A stretch of 64,000 nt of DNA from JAJDAH01 sp964487605 (GTDB lineage Bacteria > Myxococcota_A > Polyangia > Polyangiales > Polyangiaceae), in NCBI GenBank assembly GCA_964487605.1, contig CAZARU010000021.1, positions 12,463 to 76,462 of the forward strand, read 5' to 3'. A program made the translations under genes and the position numbers. The notes below the pieces were generated by a model. That model was not told the DNA's origin and did no database searches. It saw nothing but the letters and a program-made list of their open reading frames with translations. Below, one piece after another: positions 26,568 through 34,650 of this stretch. Each line of letters begins with the position of its first letter. Positions within the stretch are counted from its first letter, which is position 1.

Positions 26568-29282
26568 TCAGGGCTCGAGCGTCGACGTACCGTCGGTCGC
26601 GGCGTCGACGTCCGCGCGCGTGAACGGCATCTTCACGTAGTCGCCTTCCACGTAGGCGTCCTTCATGTTCGCGAAGTGCTTGCTCGCCTTGTCGGCGACG
26701 TTTCCGTACGGCTGGTGATACCAGAGCTCCGGCCGCCCGCCGTCGTCGAACCGCGCGACCATGCGGTGGATGCTGCCCCAGTTGGAGACGAACTTGTCGG
26801 CGACCTTCCCGGCGTTTCGGAAGTTGCTCTGAGAGACGTTCACGGTGGCCTCTCCGCCACGGGTGGGCACTTGCTCGAGCGCGACGCCCATGCCGTAGCC
26901 GTCGTTGAAATCGGACACCTTCATGTCCGACCAGGTGTACGCCGTGGCGGCAACCGACCCGAACTTCGTCGTGAGCCAGGCCGCCGTGTCCTTCAGGCCA
27001 CGCAGCAGGTGCCAGTCCGCGGAGCCGGTCTCCGTCGCCATGCCGGGCTTCTGCATCACCGGAGTGGCATCCGGGTATTCCCCGCGGAGCGCCAGCGTCG
27101 CCACCTTGATCATGTAGAACGGCGCGACCTTGAAGATGCGATCGAGCACGAGCCCCGTGATGTCGTCCTCGATGAGGTTGACGACCGTGAGGTGGGCGAA
27201 CACGTGGAACGCCAGGGCGCCGGCGGACTCGCGCTCCATCTTGCGATCCCAGCTCGTGATGACGTCGTGAAGCGTCTGCAGGTCCGGGTCACCGGCAAAC
27301 TCGGCGAGGTCCGGATCCGTCCCGATCTTCGCGAATGCGGCCTCCAGCAGCGGAATCAGGTCGTCGGCATCTCCCGCGTGGACGTCCTGCTGCAGCGCCT
27401 GCATCTGACCGAGGGTGATCGAACCTGCCGCCGTCAGGCGGACGAGCTCGTCCTCGATGCGCCCGGCGCGCCAGCCCGGGACGAAGAACGCCCCGTAGTA
27501 GAAGGGATCGTTGCTTGGATCGCCGTCCTCGGTGAATCCGAACGGATCGTTGTTCGCCGTGGCGAGCCATCCACGCGTCCCGCCACGACTGTGCGGCAGC
27601 TGGTCGGGCGTCAGCGAGCCCGCGGGCCAGAACACGTCGGGATCGTTGCCGTCCATGATGGCCCACGGCTCCCGACCCGCGACGATCGCGTTGCGCGCTG
27701 GCACCTCGAGGCCCACGCGAAGCGTGATCCCGTTCGCGTCTGCGGCGACCGGACTGTACGACATCTCCGGGACGCGGAGCATGCCGTCGTCGAACTCGTC
27801 GAGGTTCTGGGCGCGATTGAGCTCGAGAAACCACCGCGAGGTCCGACCGCGGAAGCCCGTGTAGAGGATGAGCGCCTCGCGTCCAGGTCCCGCGATGGGG
27901 ATGGGGACCCCCGCGAACGCGGGCGGGAAGATCACGCCGTACCCCGGGACCTCCTGGATGGTGACGGTCTTCTCCATTCCGTCGCGAACGAGGATGGTCT
28001 CCTCGCGCTCGACGAGATCGACCATCTGCCCTCCGATGTTCGCCTTTCCGTCGACGATCTCCACGCCCACGAGGTCCATCACGTCTCCGAACGTGGACGT
28101 GGGCGACCACGCGATCTTGTCGTTGATCCCCCCGAGGATCCCGGGCGCGCTGACGAACGCGAACCCCGCCGTGTCGAACGTACCCCCCTTGTCCTTGCTG
28201 TTGAGGTGCACCGCGTAGGTGAAGCCCGACTGATTGAAGCCGAGGTGCGGGTCACCGGCGAGCAACGGCTTGCCGTTGTCGGTGTGGCGTCCGTCCACGA
28301 CCCAGTTGTTGCTGCCCTGAATCGACCAGTTTGCGAGACCGCGAAACCAGTCGTGTGAACCGAGCAGCTCCGGCGGGATCTCCCGGGTCATGCCGCCCCA
28401 CGGTGCGTCCGGACCGGGGCCGCTCCGGCGAAGCGCGCTCGTGGCTCCGGGCGCCCCGGCAGGGCGATCCTCCGGCGGCACGCCGTACGCCCGACGCGCC
28501 GGCTTGAAGAGCTGGATGTGGTCGAGGGGGCTCGTCGGGAACGTCTCGACGATGGTGACCAGGATCTTGTAGAGGAGCGTCTGGTCCTGGACGAGGTGGC
28601 CGAGCCACATGATCGCCCACGGATCCACCTCGGTCCAGGGCTCGGGTAGCCAGTCGTGCTCGGCGAACCCGAACGGCCTGGGCACCGTGCCCTCGACGAC
28701 CTCGCGGATCCTGCGGTTGATTCCGGCGCGCCAGGCCTCGACGAGCGCCACGCGATCGGCGTCGGTCTGCTTCATCACCTTCAGATCCTCTGCGCCCCAG
28801 TGCGGGATGTTGAACATGCGCACGAGCTGATCGTCCTCGAGGACCGTGGTGCCGATGGTGCCCGGATAGAGGCCGCCGAGCACTTCAGCCCGACGCCCCT
28901 GGGTCGTGAGTCGAAACATGTCGAGCTGCCACAGCCGATCGACGGCGAGCTGATACCCGTAGGCGTAGAAGAGATCGGCATCGTTCTCTGCGTAGATGTG
29001 CGGGACGCCGTTCGTGTCGCGAAGGATCTCGACCGACGCCGTCAGGGTGTACCCGGGGTCACCGGCCGATCCGCCTGCACCGGAGGCGCCGGCGCTCCCC
29101 GCCATCCCTGCCGCGCCGGCGCTGCCGGACGTCCCCCCGCTCCCTCCCGAACCACCCTTGGGATCGTCGTCGCCACCGCACCCGGTCACCGCGAGGCCGA
29201 GCGCGACGAGCACGGCCGTGCTCCGGAGCGCGGGCAGCCCGCGAGAGGCGACGGAAGCTTCGGAGCGGAGACGTTCGTTCAT
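26568..29282 (-). CDS. Penicillin acylase family lipoprotein
   Basis: A 904-residue exported Ntn-hydrolase. The N-terminus is a signal peptide with lipobox VTGC (Cys35), then about 40 residues of Gly/Ser/Ala tether. The propeptide-like alpha chain begins near residue 82 (VEILRDTNGVPHIYAEN, a strong family signature). The self-cleavage site is at Gly323-Ser324 (GSNNWVVDG), where Ser324 becomes the beta-chain nucleophile. The rest fits a complete beta chain. Family members cleave amides of penicillins, acyl-homoserine lactones or cyclic lipopeptides. Lipid anchoring is unusual but reasonable in this group. Start is ATG 29282. Substrate is unknown; quorum-signal cleavage is only a possibility. 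Confidence 0.85.
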   Translation of the reverse strand: MNERLRSEASVASRGLPALRSTAVLVALGLAVTGCGGDDDPKGGSGGSGGTSGSAGAAGMAGSAGASGAGGSAGDPGYTLTASVEILRDTNGVPHIYAENDADLFYAYGYQLAVDRLWQLDMFRLTTQGRRAEVLGGLYPGTIGTTVLEDDQLVRMFNIPHWGAEDLKVMKQTDADRVALVEAWRAGINRRIREVVEGTVPRPFGFAEHDWLPEPWTEVDPWAIMWLGHLVQDQTLLYKILVTIVETFPTSPLDHIQLFKPARRAYGVPPEDRPAGAPGATSALRRSGPGPDAPWGGMTREIPPELLGSHDWFRGLANWSIQGSNNWVVDGRHTDNGKPLLAGDPHLGFNQSGFTYAVHLNSKDKGGTFDTAGFAFVSAPGILGGINDKIAWSPTSTFGDVMDLVGVEIVDGKANIGGQMVDLVEREETILVRDGMEKTVTIQEVPGYGVIFPPAFAGVPIPIAGPGREALILYTGFRGRTSRWFLELNRAQNLDEFDDGMLRVPEMSYSPVAADANGITLRVGLEVPARNAIVAGREPWAIMDGNDPDVFWPAGSLTPDQLPHSRGGTRGWLATANNDPFGFTEDGDPSNDPFYYGAFFVPGWRAGRIEDELVRLTAAGSITLGQMQALQQDVHAGDADDLIPLLEAAFAKIGTDPDLAEFAGDPDLQTLHDVITSWDRKMERESAGALAFHVFAHLTVVNLIEDDITGLVLDRIFKVAPFYMIKVATLALRGEYPDATPVMQKPGMATETGSADWHLLRGLKDTAAWLTTKFGSVAATAYTWSDMKVSDFNDGYGMGVALEQVPTRGGEATVNVSQSNFRNAGKVADKFVSNWGSIHRMVARFDDGGRPELWYHQPYGNVADKASKHFANMKDAYVEGDYVKMPFTRADVDAATDGTSTLEP

Positions 29283-29483
29283 GCGCCCGATGGTGACCGA
29301 GCCACCGGGCCGCCACAACGAGAAACCTGCACCGCTGCATGTACATTGTCGTCCCACCGTAAAATCGGCAAGGAGCGTGGGGTTTCGGCCCGCCCAGCGC
29401 ACCGGTCCGGGGCGCGCCCGGGGGGACGTCCGGGCGGTCCGGGCCACTCGACCCCCGCCGGCGGCTCGACGACGCTCCGGACG
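29283..29483. other. Divergent intergenic region with hairpin
   Basis: This 201-base region holds the promoters of the penicillin acylase gene (minus) and the DHDPS-family gene (plus). It includes a relatively AT-rich patch at about 29335-29375 and a GC hairpin with a 7-bp stem (29415-29421 with 29430-29436), about 48 bases before the plus-strand start. No clear -35/-10 pair is visible. Confidence 0.35.
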
Positions 29484-30464
29484 ATGACCAGCGCGCATCC
29501 GCTCCGTGGCGTCTTCCCCGTGGTGCCCACGCCGTTCGACGACGGGGGCGACCTGGACCCCGGGAGTCTCGAGGCGGTCGTCGATCGTCTGATCGGGGCG
29601 GGCATCGAGTCGCTGCTCCTGCTCGGGACGGGCGGCGAGGTGGGGTTCTTGACCCGCGAGGAGCGGTCGTCGGTCGTGCGCACGGCGGCAAAGCGCAGCG
29701 ACGGCAGGGCGCTGATCGCGGCGGGCATCGTCACGTTCGGTACGCGGCGCGCCGTCGAGGAGGCACGCCGGCTGACGGGAGAAGGCGCGAGCGCGCTCCT
29801 CGTGGCTCTGCCTCAGTACTTTCGTACTCCGCTCTCGTCGGTCGTACGCCACTACGCAGCGATCTGCGACGCCGTCAGCGTCCCGGTGCTGTACTACCAC
29901 TACCCGCTCGTCTTCGGGCTTCGCCTCGGACCGAAGGCGATGGCGTCGCTCTTCGAGAGGGTGCCTCTCGCCGGGACCAAGGAGAGTGGTCTGTCGACGC
30001 CGGAGCTCGCGGCCCGCGTGAAGCACACCCAGCGCCCGATCTCGGTCTTCACCGGACAGAGCTTCAACCTGGTCGATGCGATGGCGGCAGGTGGCGCGGG
30101 ATGCATCTGCCCCGTACCCGTGCTGGCTCCGCGCAGGGTCCTGAACATCGTTCGCGCGTGCGAGGCTGCCGACACGACTCGAGCGCGCGAACTCTCCCGC
30201 GAGGTCTGGGACCTGCTGCCGATCATCTCGGGCGCCAAGCTCCCGAGACGCGTGGCGCAGGCTGGCCTCGGCGTGGCGCTCCGAACCGGTGTGCGCGTGC
30301 CCCAGAATCCGGCGGCGGCCCACGCCGGCGTGAAGGCCGCCCTCGCCGCGCTGGGCGTGATCCGCAGCGCGCGTACCCGCGAACCGCAACCCCCGCTCTC
30401 GGGCGAGCAGGTCGGCGTAATCGCCGACCTCGCGCGACGGATCGTCGAGAAGGACGAAGAGTGA
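29484..30464 (+). CDS. DHDPS/N-acetylneuraminate lyase family protein
   Basis: A cytosolic 326-residue TIM-barrel aldolase. The substrate-carboxylate loop GTGGE (residues 48-52), Tyr137 (VLYYHYP) and the Schiff-base Lys166 (GTKESG) correspond to the three key sites of dihydrodipicolinate synthase and its relatives. The carboxylate loop reads GTGGE where DapA has GTTGE. The C-terminal 35 residues are extra relative to DapA (about 290). Position outside a lysine operon and divergence suggest a different pyruvate-dependent aldolase or lyase rather than lysine synthesis. ATG 29484. The GlxA-type regulator begins 96 bases downstream on the same strand. Confidence 0.75.
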   Translation: MTSAHPLRGVFPVVPTPFDDGGDLDPGSLEAVVDRLIGAGIESLLLLGTGGEVGFLTREERSSVVRTAAKRSDGRALIAAGIVTFGTRRAVEEARRLTGEGASALLVALPQYFRTPLSSVVRHYAAICDAVSVPVLYYHYPLVFGLRLGPKAMASLFERVPLAGTKESGLSTPELAARVKHTQRPISVFTGQSFNLVDAMAAGGAGCICPVPVLAPRRVLNIVRACEAADTTRARELSREVWDLLPIISGAKLPRRVAQAGLGVALRTGVRVPQNPAAAHAGVKAALAALGVIRSARTREPQPPLSGEQVGVIADLARRIVEKDEE

Positions 30465-30560
30465 CCTCGAGCGACACCGCGCCGGCCGGGGTCGCCCCAT
30501 GGCAGAATTCGTGGGATACCTGTCATTGCTGCCGCACGCGGTTTCCTCCACTCTCCCGTC

Positions 30561-31544
30561 GTGCGCAGGGCATCGAGCAAGCTGATCGTCGTCGCGGGGT
30601 TCGCCGGACTGCAGCCTCTCGATGCCGTCGGGCCCCTCGAGGTGTTCGCGACCGCGGGTCGCCTCGCGGTGTCCCACCGCGGTGGGGCGGCGCCCTACCG
30701 ACTGCGACTCCTCGGCGCGAAGCGCGGTCCGCTTCCCACGGCATCGGGCTACGCGCTTCACGCTTCGTCGAGCTGGCGCAGCGAGCGAGGGCCCCTCGAC
30801 ACACTCATCCTCCCCGGCGGTGCAGGAGTTCACGAGGCGCTCCGTGACGAGGCCTACATCGCGTGGATCCGCCGCACGGCGAGGCACGCGCGTCGCGTGG
30901 CCGCCGTGTGCACGGGGGCGTTCCTGCTCGCAGAGGCCGGGTTGCTCGCCGACAAGCGCGCGACGACGCACTGGGCGAGCTGCGAGCGGCTGGCACAGGC
31001 GTACCCGCGAGTGCGCGTGGAGCGCGATCCCATCTTCGTGTCCGATGGGCGCATCCACACGTCCGCCGGGGTGACCGCCGGCATCGATCTGAGCCTGGCG
31101 CTCGTGGAGGCGGATCTCGGCCACGAGATCGCCCTCGAGACGGCGCGGTGGCTCGTCGTCTTCCTCAAGCGACCCGGGGGCCAGGCGCAGTTCAGCGCCC
31201 TGCTGTCCGCACAGACCGACGAGACCGACGCGCTCGAGCGGGTTCGCACGCACATCGCCGAGAACCCCTCCGGGCCACTCGACGTTCCCGCGCTGGCGCG
31301 CCACGCCGCGATGAGCCCACGAAACTTCGCACGCCGCTTCGTGCGCGCCGTCGGCGAAACACCGGCCCGCTACGTCGAGCGCGTGCGGGTCGAGACCGCG
31401 CGAAGACGCCTCGAGTCCACGGACTGGGGCCTGGAGGAGATCGCACTCCGCTCGGGTTTCGGCACGACCGAGACCATGCGCCGCGCGTTCTTCAGGGCCC
31501 TCGGCGTGGCGCCCTCTGCCTACCGCTCGCGCTTCGCGAGCTGA
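30561..31544 (+). CDS. GlxA-type AraC-family regulator
   Basis: A 327-residue transcription factor with an N-terminal DJ-1/PfpI-like domain (about residues 1-190) and a C-terminal AraC-type double helix-turn-helix (about 225-325). The DJ-1 part contains PGGAGVHEAL and the nucleophile-elbow-like VCTGAFLL with its Cys, then RATTHWA. The AraC part ends GFGTTETMRRAFFRALGVAPSAYR, a good signature. GTG 30561 is the start. The next gene encodes a stand-alone DJ-1 protein of the same domain type, a common pairing in which the regulator controls the enzyme. The inducer is unknown. Confidence 0.9.
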   Translation: MRRASSKLIVVAGFAGLQPLDAVGPLEVFATAGRLAVSHRGGAAPYRLRLLGAKRGPLPTASGYALHASSSWRSERGPLDTLILPGGAGVHEALRDEAYIAWIRRTARHARRVAAVCTGAFLLAEAGLLADKRATTHWASCERLAQAYPRVRVERDPIFVSDGRIHTSAGVTAGIDLSLALVEADLGHEIALETARWLVVFLKRPGGQAQFSALLSAQTDETDALERVRTHIAENPSGPLDVPALARHAAMSPRNFARRFVRAVGETPARYVERVRVETARRRLESTDWGLEEIALRSGFGTTETMRRAFFRALGVAPSAYRSRFAS

Positions 31545-31553
31545 CGATCCGAC

Positions 31554-31560
31554 GAGGTGA
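31554..31560 (+). promoter_or_regulatory. Ribosome binding site deciding the DJ-1 gene start
   Basis: GAGGTGA at 31554-31560 is a strong Shine-Dalgarno match. It lies five bases before the GTG at 31566 and overlaps the earlier GTG (31557) and ATG (31560), so those cannot be used with it. The start is therefore placed at 31566. Confidence 0.65.
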
Positions 31561-31565
31561 TGTTC

Positions 31566-32156
31566 GTGTCCAGAATCGGTGTGCTCGTTTTCGACGGGAT
31601 GGAGGAGCTGGACGTGGCCGGACCGTGGGAGGTGCTCGCCCTCGCGGCGCGCCTCGATGCTTCGGCTGCGGGCGTGGTGTCGATTGCCCACGAGGCGCGC
31701 ACCGTGCGCGCGTTCCACGGCCTGTCCGTCGTGCCGGACCACGACTTCGCCAGCGCCCCCGACCTCGACGTCCTCGTCGTGCCGGGTGGCCTCGGGACCC
31801 GTCCCCTCATGCAGCATGGCGACACGCTGAACTGGATCAGCCGCGCCGCGCGAGACGCACGGTGGGTCGTGAGCGTGTGCACCGGGGCCCTCGTACTGGC
31901 GAGCGCGGGCCTGCTGGACGGCAAGCGAGCCACGACGCACTGGGCGGCACTGGACGAACTCCGGCGCTTCCCGGCCGTCACGGTCGTGGACGACGCGCGA
32001 TGGGTCCGCGATGGGGCCGTCGTCACGTCGGCCGGCGTGTCGGCAGGGATCGACATGGCGCTATGGCTCGTGGGTGAAACCCGGGGCGCCGAGGCGGCAC
32101 GCCAGGTCACCAGGCTCATGCAGTACGAGCCCGAGCCCCCGTACCCGTCCACGTGA
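31566..32156 (+). CDS. DJ-1/PfpI family protein (isonitrile-hydratase-like)
   Basis: A 196-residue cytosolic DJ-1/PfpI protein. The pattern RIGVLVFDGMEELDVAGP, PGGLGTRPL and SVCTGALVLASAGLL, with a Cys at the nucleophile elbow, followed by RATTHWA, is the layout seen in isonitrile hydratases and the sensor part of GlxA regulators. It is clearly homologous to the N-terminal half of the preceding regulator. The start is GTG 31566 on account of the ribosome site. Co-directional with the regulator (21 bases), so probably one operon. Enzyme activity towards isonitriles is a family-based possibility; other DJ-1 roles (glyoxalase, protease-like, chaperone) cannot be excluded. Confidence 0.8.
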   Translation: MSRIGVLVFDGMEELDVAGPWEVLALAARLDASAAGVVSIAHEARTVRAFHGLSVVPDHDFASAPDLDVLVVPGGLGTRPLMQHGDTLNWISRAARDARWVVSVCTGALVLASAGLLDGKRATTHWAALDELRRFPAVTVVDDARWVRDGAVVTSAGVSAGIDMALWLVGETRGAEAARQVTRLMQYEPEPPYPST

Positions 32157-32206
32157 GGCCCCAGCGCGGCGACGAGCGCGCCAGGACCGGTCCGAACGGG
32201 CGCCGC

Positions 32207-32704
32207 TCACGCCGGACTATCGACGTACTCCTGCAGCAGCTTCTCGAGGGACGCATAGCGCTGCTTCACTTCGTTCGCGATGAACCGCTCGATGATCCCG
32301 CCGACGCCGAACACCGACACACTGACCTCGCCATCGAACTGAACGCGAACCGAGTCGTCGGTCAGGATGTAACGAACGTCTCCGCCCACCTTCACCTTGT
32401 CCGTCGCCTCCGTCTCGATGTCGAGGCGAGCGGTTCGAGTCTTCGGGTCGTAGACGGTGATCTCGTGGTAGACGATCTCGCTGTCGCCGACGAGCTTCCG
32501 AACCGGCCCGGGGAGGTTCACGTCGGGAACGACGCGGAGGCGCCGTTTCTCTTGCCCGCTGGGCAGCGTCTCGAACGAGACGATCGTCCGGTCGCGAACG
32601 CGCGTCTCGGCGCGGACGTAGTCGTTGAACTCCTGCGAGTTGTAGACGCTCCGCCACCGATCGAAGGACACCCTGCGCGTCAGCATGTCGATGGAGAACT
32701 TCAC
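32207..32704 (-). CDS. DUF2505-like SRPBCC protein
   Basis: A 165-residue soluble protein with the lipid-binding START/SRPBCC-like pattern: an initial strand and helix (FSIDMLTRRVSFDRW), then a run of long antiparallel strands (RTARLDIETEATDKVKVGGDV) and a long C-terminal helix (VKQRYASLEKLLQEYV). This is the order seen in the DUF2505 family. No catalytic residues are apparent. GTG 32704 is selected because it begins the fold; the frame upstream overlaps intergenic sequence. It lies 38 bases downstream of the rlpA-like gene on the same strand. Possibly binds a hydrophobic ligand. Confidence 0.6.
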   Translation of the reverse strand: MKFSIDMLTRRVSFDRWRSVYNSQEFNDYVRAETRVRDRTIVSFETLPSGQEKRRLRVVPDVNLPGPVRKLVGDSEIVYHEITVYDPKTRTARLDIETEATDKVKVGGDVRYILTDDSVRVQFDGEVSVSVFGVGGIIERFIANEVKQRYASLEKLLQEYVDSPA

Positions 32705-32742
32705 GGCACGGACGATACGGGAGGCCGCACCGGTGGGGAAGA

Positions 32743-33372
32743 TCAACCGGCGGGCGGCACGAACAATGTCTCCACGACGACGGGCACGACCCCGGCGCGG
32801 CGCATCCCGAGGAGGTCCGCGGCCGCCCCGGAGACGTCGATGATTCGTTTCGCGTCACCGAACGGTCCCCGGTCGATCACCCGCACGAAGACGTCTCGAC
32901 CGTCCGGACGGACGACGCGGACGACCGCCCCGAACGGAAGGGTTCGGTGGGCGGCGACGAACGCACGCGGATCGTAGGGTTCGCCGCTCGCCGTGGGGCG
33001 CCCGGCGAGCCCATCGGAGTAGTACGTCGCCAGGCCACGGTCCGTACGGAGCGGGGCACGTCCCTGATGGGCCCGCCGCAGGGCCTCGTCCGCGGGGTCC
33101 GTCCCGCCTTCGGCCGTCGAGGGGACCGTCGCGTCGAACGAAGGCGAGGCTGGGGAACGCGCCCCGGTCGTGATCGCGTCCGAACCATGCGCTTCGGGCT
33201 CCAGCGAGCGCCCCTGGCGGCGCGCGGAAGCGCCGGAGTCGCGGTCGGGCGCGAAGGCAGGCGGCGCTCGCGCATCGTGGTCTCGCGCGCACGCGAACGG
33301 AACCGACGCGATGGCACCGACCACGGCGAGCGCAGTCGCCCGAACGAAGGCTCGGCGCGCTGCAAGCGTCAT
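32743..33372 (-). CDS. rlpA: RlpA-like septal-ring lipoprotein
   Basis: A 209-residue exported protein. An N-terminal hydrophobic stretch ends in PFACA, a possible lipobox (Cys near residue 28). A low-complexity Pro/Arg/Ser spacer runs to about residue 110. The C-terminal 95 residues are a double-psi beta-barrel of the RlpA type: GLATYYSDGLAGRPTASGE, then LPFGAVVRV and VRVIDRGPF. In Pseudomonas RlpA cleaves glycan strands lacking peptide stems at the septum. There is no SPOR domain. ATG 33372 is preceded by GGGAGCGG. It is divergent from the TetR-family gene over 71 bases. Confidence 0.8.
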   Translation of the reverse strand: MTLAARRAFVRATALAVVGAIASVPFACARDHDARAPPAFAPDRDSGASARRQGRSLEPEAHGSDAITTGARSPASPSFDATVPSTAEGGTDPADEALRRAHQGRAPLRTDRGLATYYSDGLAGRPTASGEPYDPRAFVAAHRTLPFGAVVRVVRPDGRDVFVRVIDRGPFGDAKRIIDVSGAAADLLGMRRAGVVPVVVETLFVPPAG

Positions 33373-33443
33373 CGTGATGCCGCTCCCGCCGCTGATCGGC
33401 GAGCTGTGGCGAGCGCCGCCGCGAACGTGGGATAACGCACCGG

Positions 33444-34115
33444 ATGGCACGCCGCGGACCGCGGAAGAAGCACGCCGCGCCGCGCGAGGGGGCGCGCTCG
33501 ATGGCCGGAAACGACGCCGTGCGCGCGGCCGCCGATACGAGCCACGCGCCGCAGCGCCGCGCGCTGCTCGACGCGGCCAGGAAGCTGCTCGACGACGAGG
33601 GCCGGCGCGCCGTGACCGTGAGGCGACTGGCCTCCGCCGTCGGAACCAGCACCATGGCGGTCTACACCGCCTTCGGGAGCAAGGAGGCGCTGCTCGAACA
33701 GCTCGACGCCGAGGGTTTCGAGTGGATAGGACGCGCCCTGGAGGAGGTCGAGCCGCATCCCGACCCGCTCACGCGGCTCGCGCGACTCCTGGTTGCCTAC
33801 CGTGAAGCCGCGCTGACCCGCCCCGCCTGGTACTCGCTCGCGGTCGCCGGTGATGGCGGCCCCTCGGAAGGCAGCACGGCGTCCGTGGTCCGTTCGTCGC
33901 GAGCGCGACGAGTGCTCGCCACCTGCGTGAGAGCGTGCGTGGAGTCCGGGAGACTGCCCACGCACGACGTCGACCGCGCCACGGACGCCGTCCTCGCGAC
34001 GGTCCATGGGCACGTGAGCCTGGAGCTCGCAGGGTACTTCGACGCGCAGGGGCCGGCGGAGGAGCAGTTCGTCGAGACGCTCCGCATCGTGGTCGACGGG
34101 CTCACGGCGCGTTGA
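33444..34115 (+). CDS. TetR-family transcriptional regulator
   Basis: A 223-residue regulator. After a basic N-terminus of about 38 residues, the TetR helix-turn-helix spans roughly residues 39-85 (LLDAARKLLDDEGRRAVTVRRLA, then STMAVYTAFGSKEALL), a strong signature. The C-terminal half looks like the WHG/TetR_C_33-type ligand domain. It is divergent from rlpA across only 71 bases, so it probably controls itself and perhaps rlpA. ATG 33444 may not be the only start; MAGNDA at residue 20 is an alternative. The ligand is unknown. Confidence 0.85.
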   Translation: MARRGPRKKHAAPREGARSMAGNDAVRAAADTSHAPQRRALLDAARKLLDDEGRRAVTVRRLASAVGTSTMAVYTAFGSKEALLEQLDAEGFEWIGRALEEVEPHPDPLTRLARLLVAYREAALTRPAWYSLAVAGDGGPSEGSTASVVRSSRARRVLATCVRACVESGRLPTHDVDRATDAVLATVHGHVSLELAGYFDAQGPAEEQFVETLRIVVDGLTAR

Positions 34116-34138
34116 GCAGCGCCGACCACGACGACACG

Positions 34139-34531
34139 TCAACGAGGCCAGCCTGCCCAGATCCCCCACGCCATCTGACCCAGCCACAGCGGATGAAGCG
34201 CGAGAATTCCTCTCCCCCATTTCGCGCCTCGACCTCCGACGATCACGACCACGTACATCACCGCGTAGACACCGACGGCAGCGAACGTCACCTCGCGCTG
34301 CGCCTGCAGGTCCCACCTCGTCGCGGCCACCATGACGAGGCCCAGGAAGCCATTCGTCGACGCGGCCCACCAGAGCCACATGCGACCCCAAGCCCCGTGC
34401 TCGTAGGGCACCGCCGAAATCTCGGTCGCCTTGCCGAGCATGAACCTGGCGATCCGCTCGGAGTGCATCGCCGCGAGCACGAGCGCCCCCAGCACGTTGT
34501 AGAGACCGATCCAGTAGAGAAAGCTCTTCAC
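34139..34531 (-). CDS. Small four-helix inner-membrane protein
   Basis: A 130-residue, Trp-rich membrane protein with about four hydrophobic segments (residues 3-20, 46-68, 79-100 and 110-127) joined by short loops; a loop EHGAWGRMW sits between the first two. I recognise no named family, although the spacing recalls small DUF-type membrane proteins. GTG start at 34531. It is convergent with the TetR-family gene (23 bases) and divergent from the acyl-CoA dehydrogenase gene over 119 bases. Function unknown. Confidence 0.6.
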   Translation of the reverse strand: MKSFLYWIGLYNVLGALVLAAMHSERIARFMLGKATEISAVPYEHGAWGRMWLWWAASTNGFLGLVMVAATRWDLQAQREVTFAAVGVYAVMYVVVIVGGRGAKWGRGILALHPLWLGQMAWGIWAGWPR

Positions 34532-34650
34532 CGGGCACCTTCGGTCGAGAGGCTATCCCATCGATTCGGGTGAAGTAACGCGCGCGCGAAGCGCGCGACC
34601 CGGCCGCACGCACGCGCCACCGCGGTGCTCGAATGGGGTACCCTCGAACC

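Noticed and set aside
29283..31940. Very long antisense open frame continuing upstream of the penicillin acylase
   Set aside because: It lies opposite three well-supported plus-strand genes and has no family signature; open antisense frames are expected at this GC content. The acylase starts at 29282 with its signal peptide.
32705..32746. Longer start for the SRPBCC protein at a TTG (32746)
   Set aside because: It would run into the end of rlpA and adds residues that do not belong to the fold.
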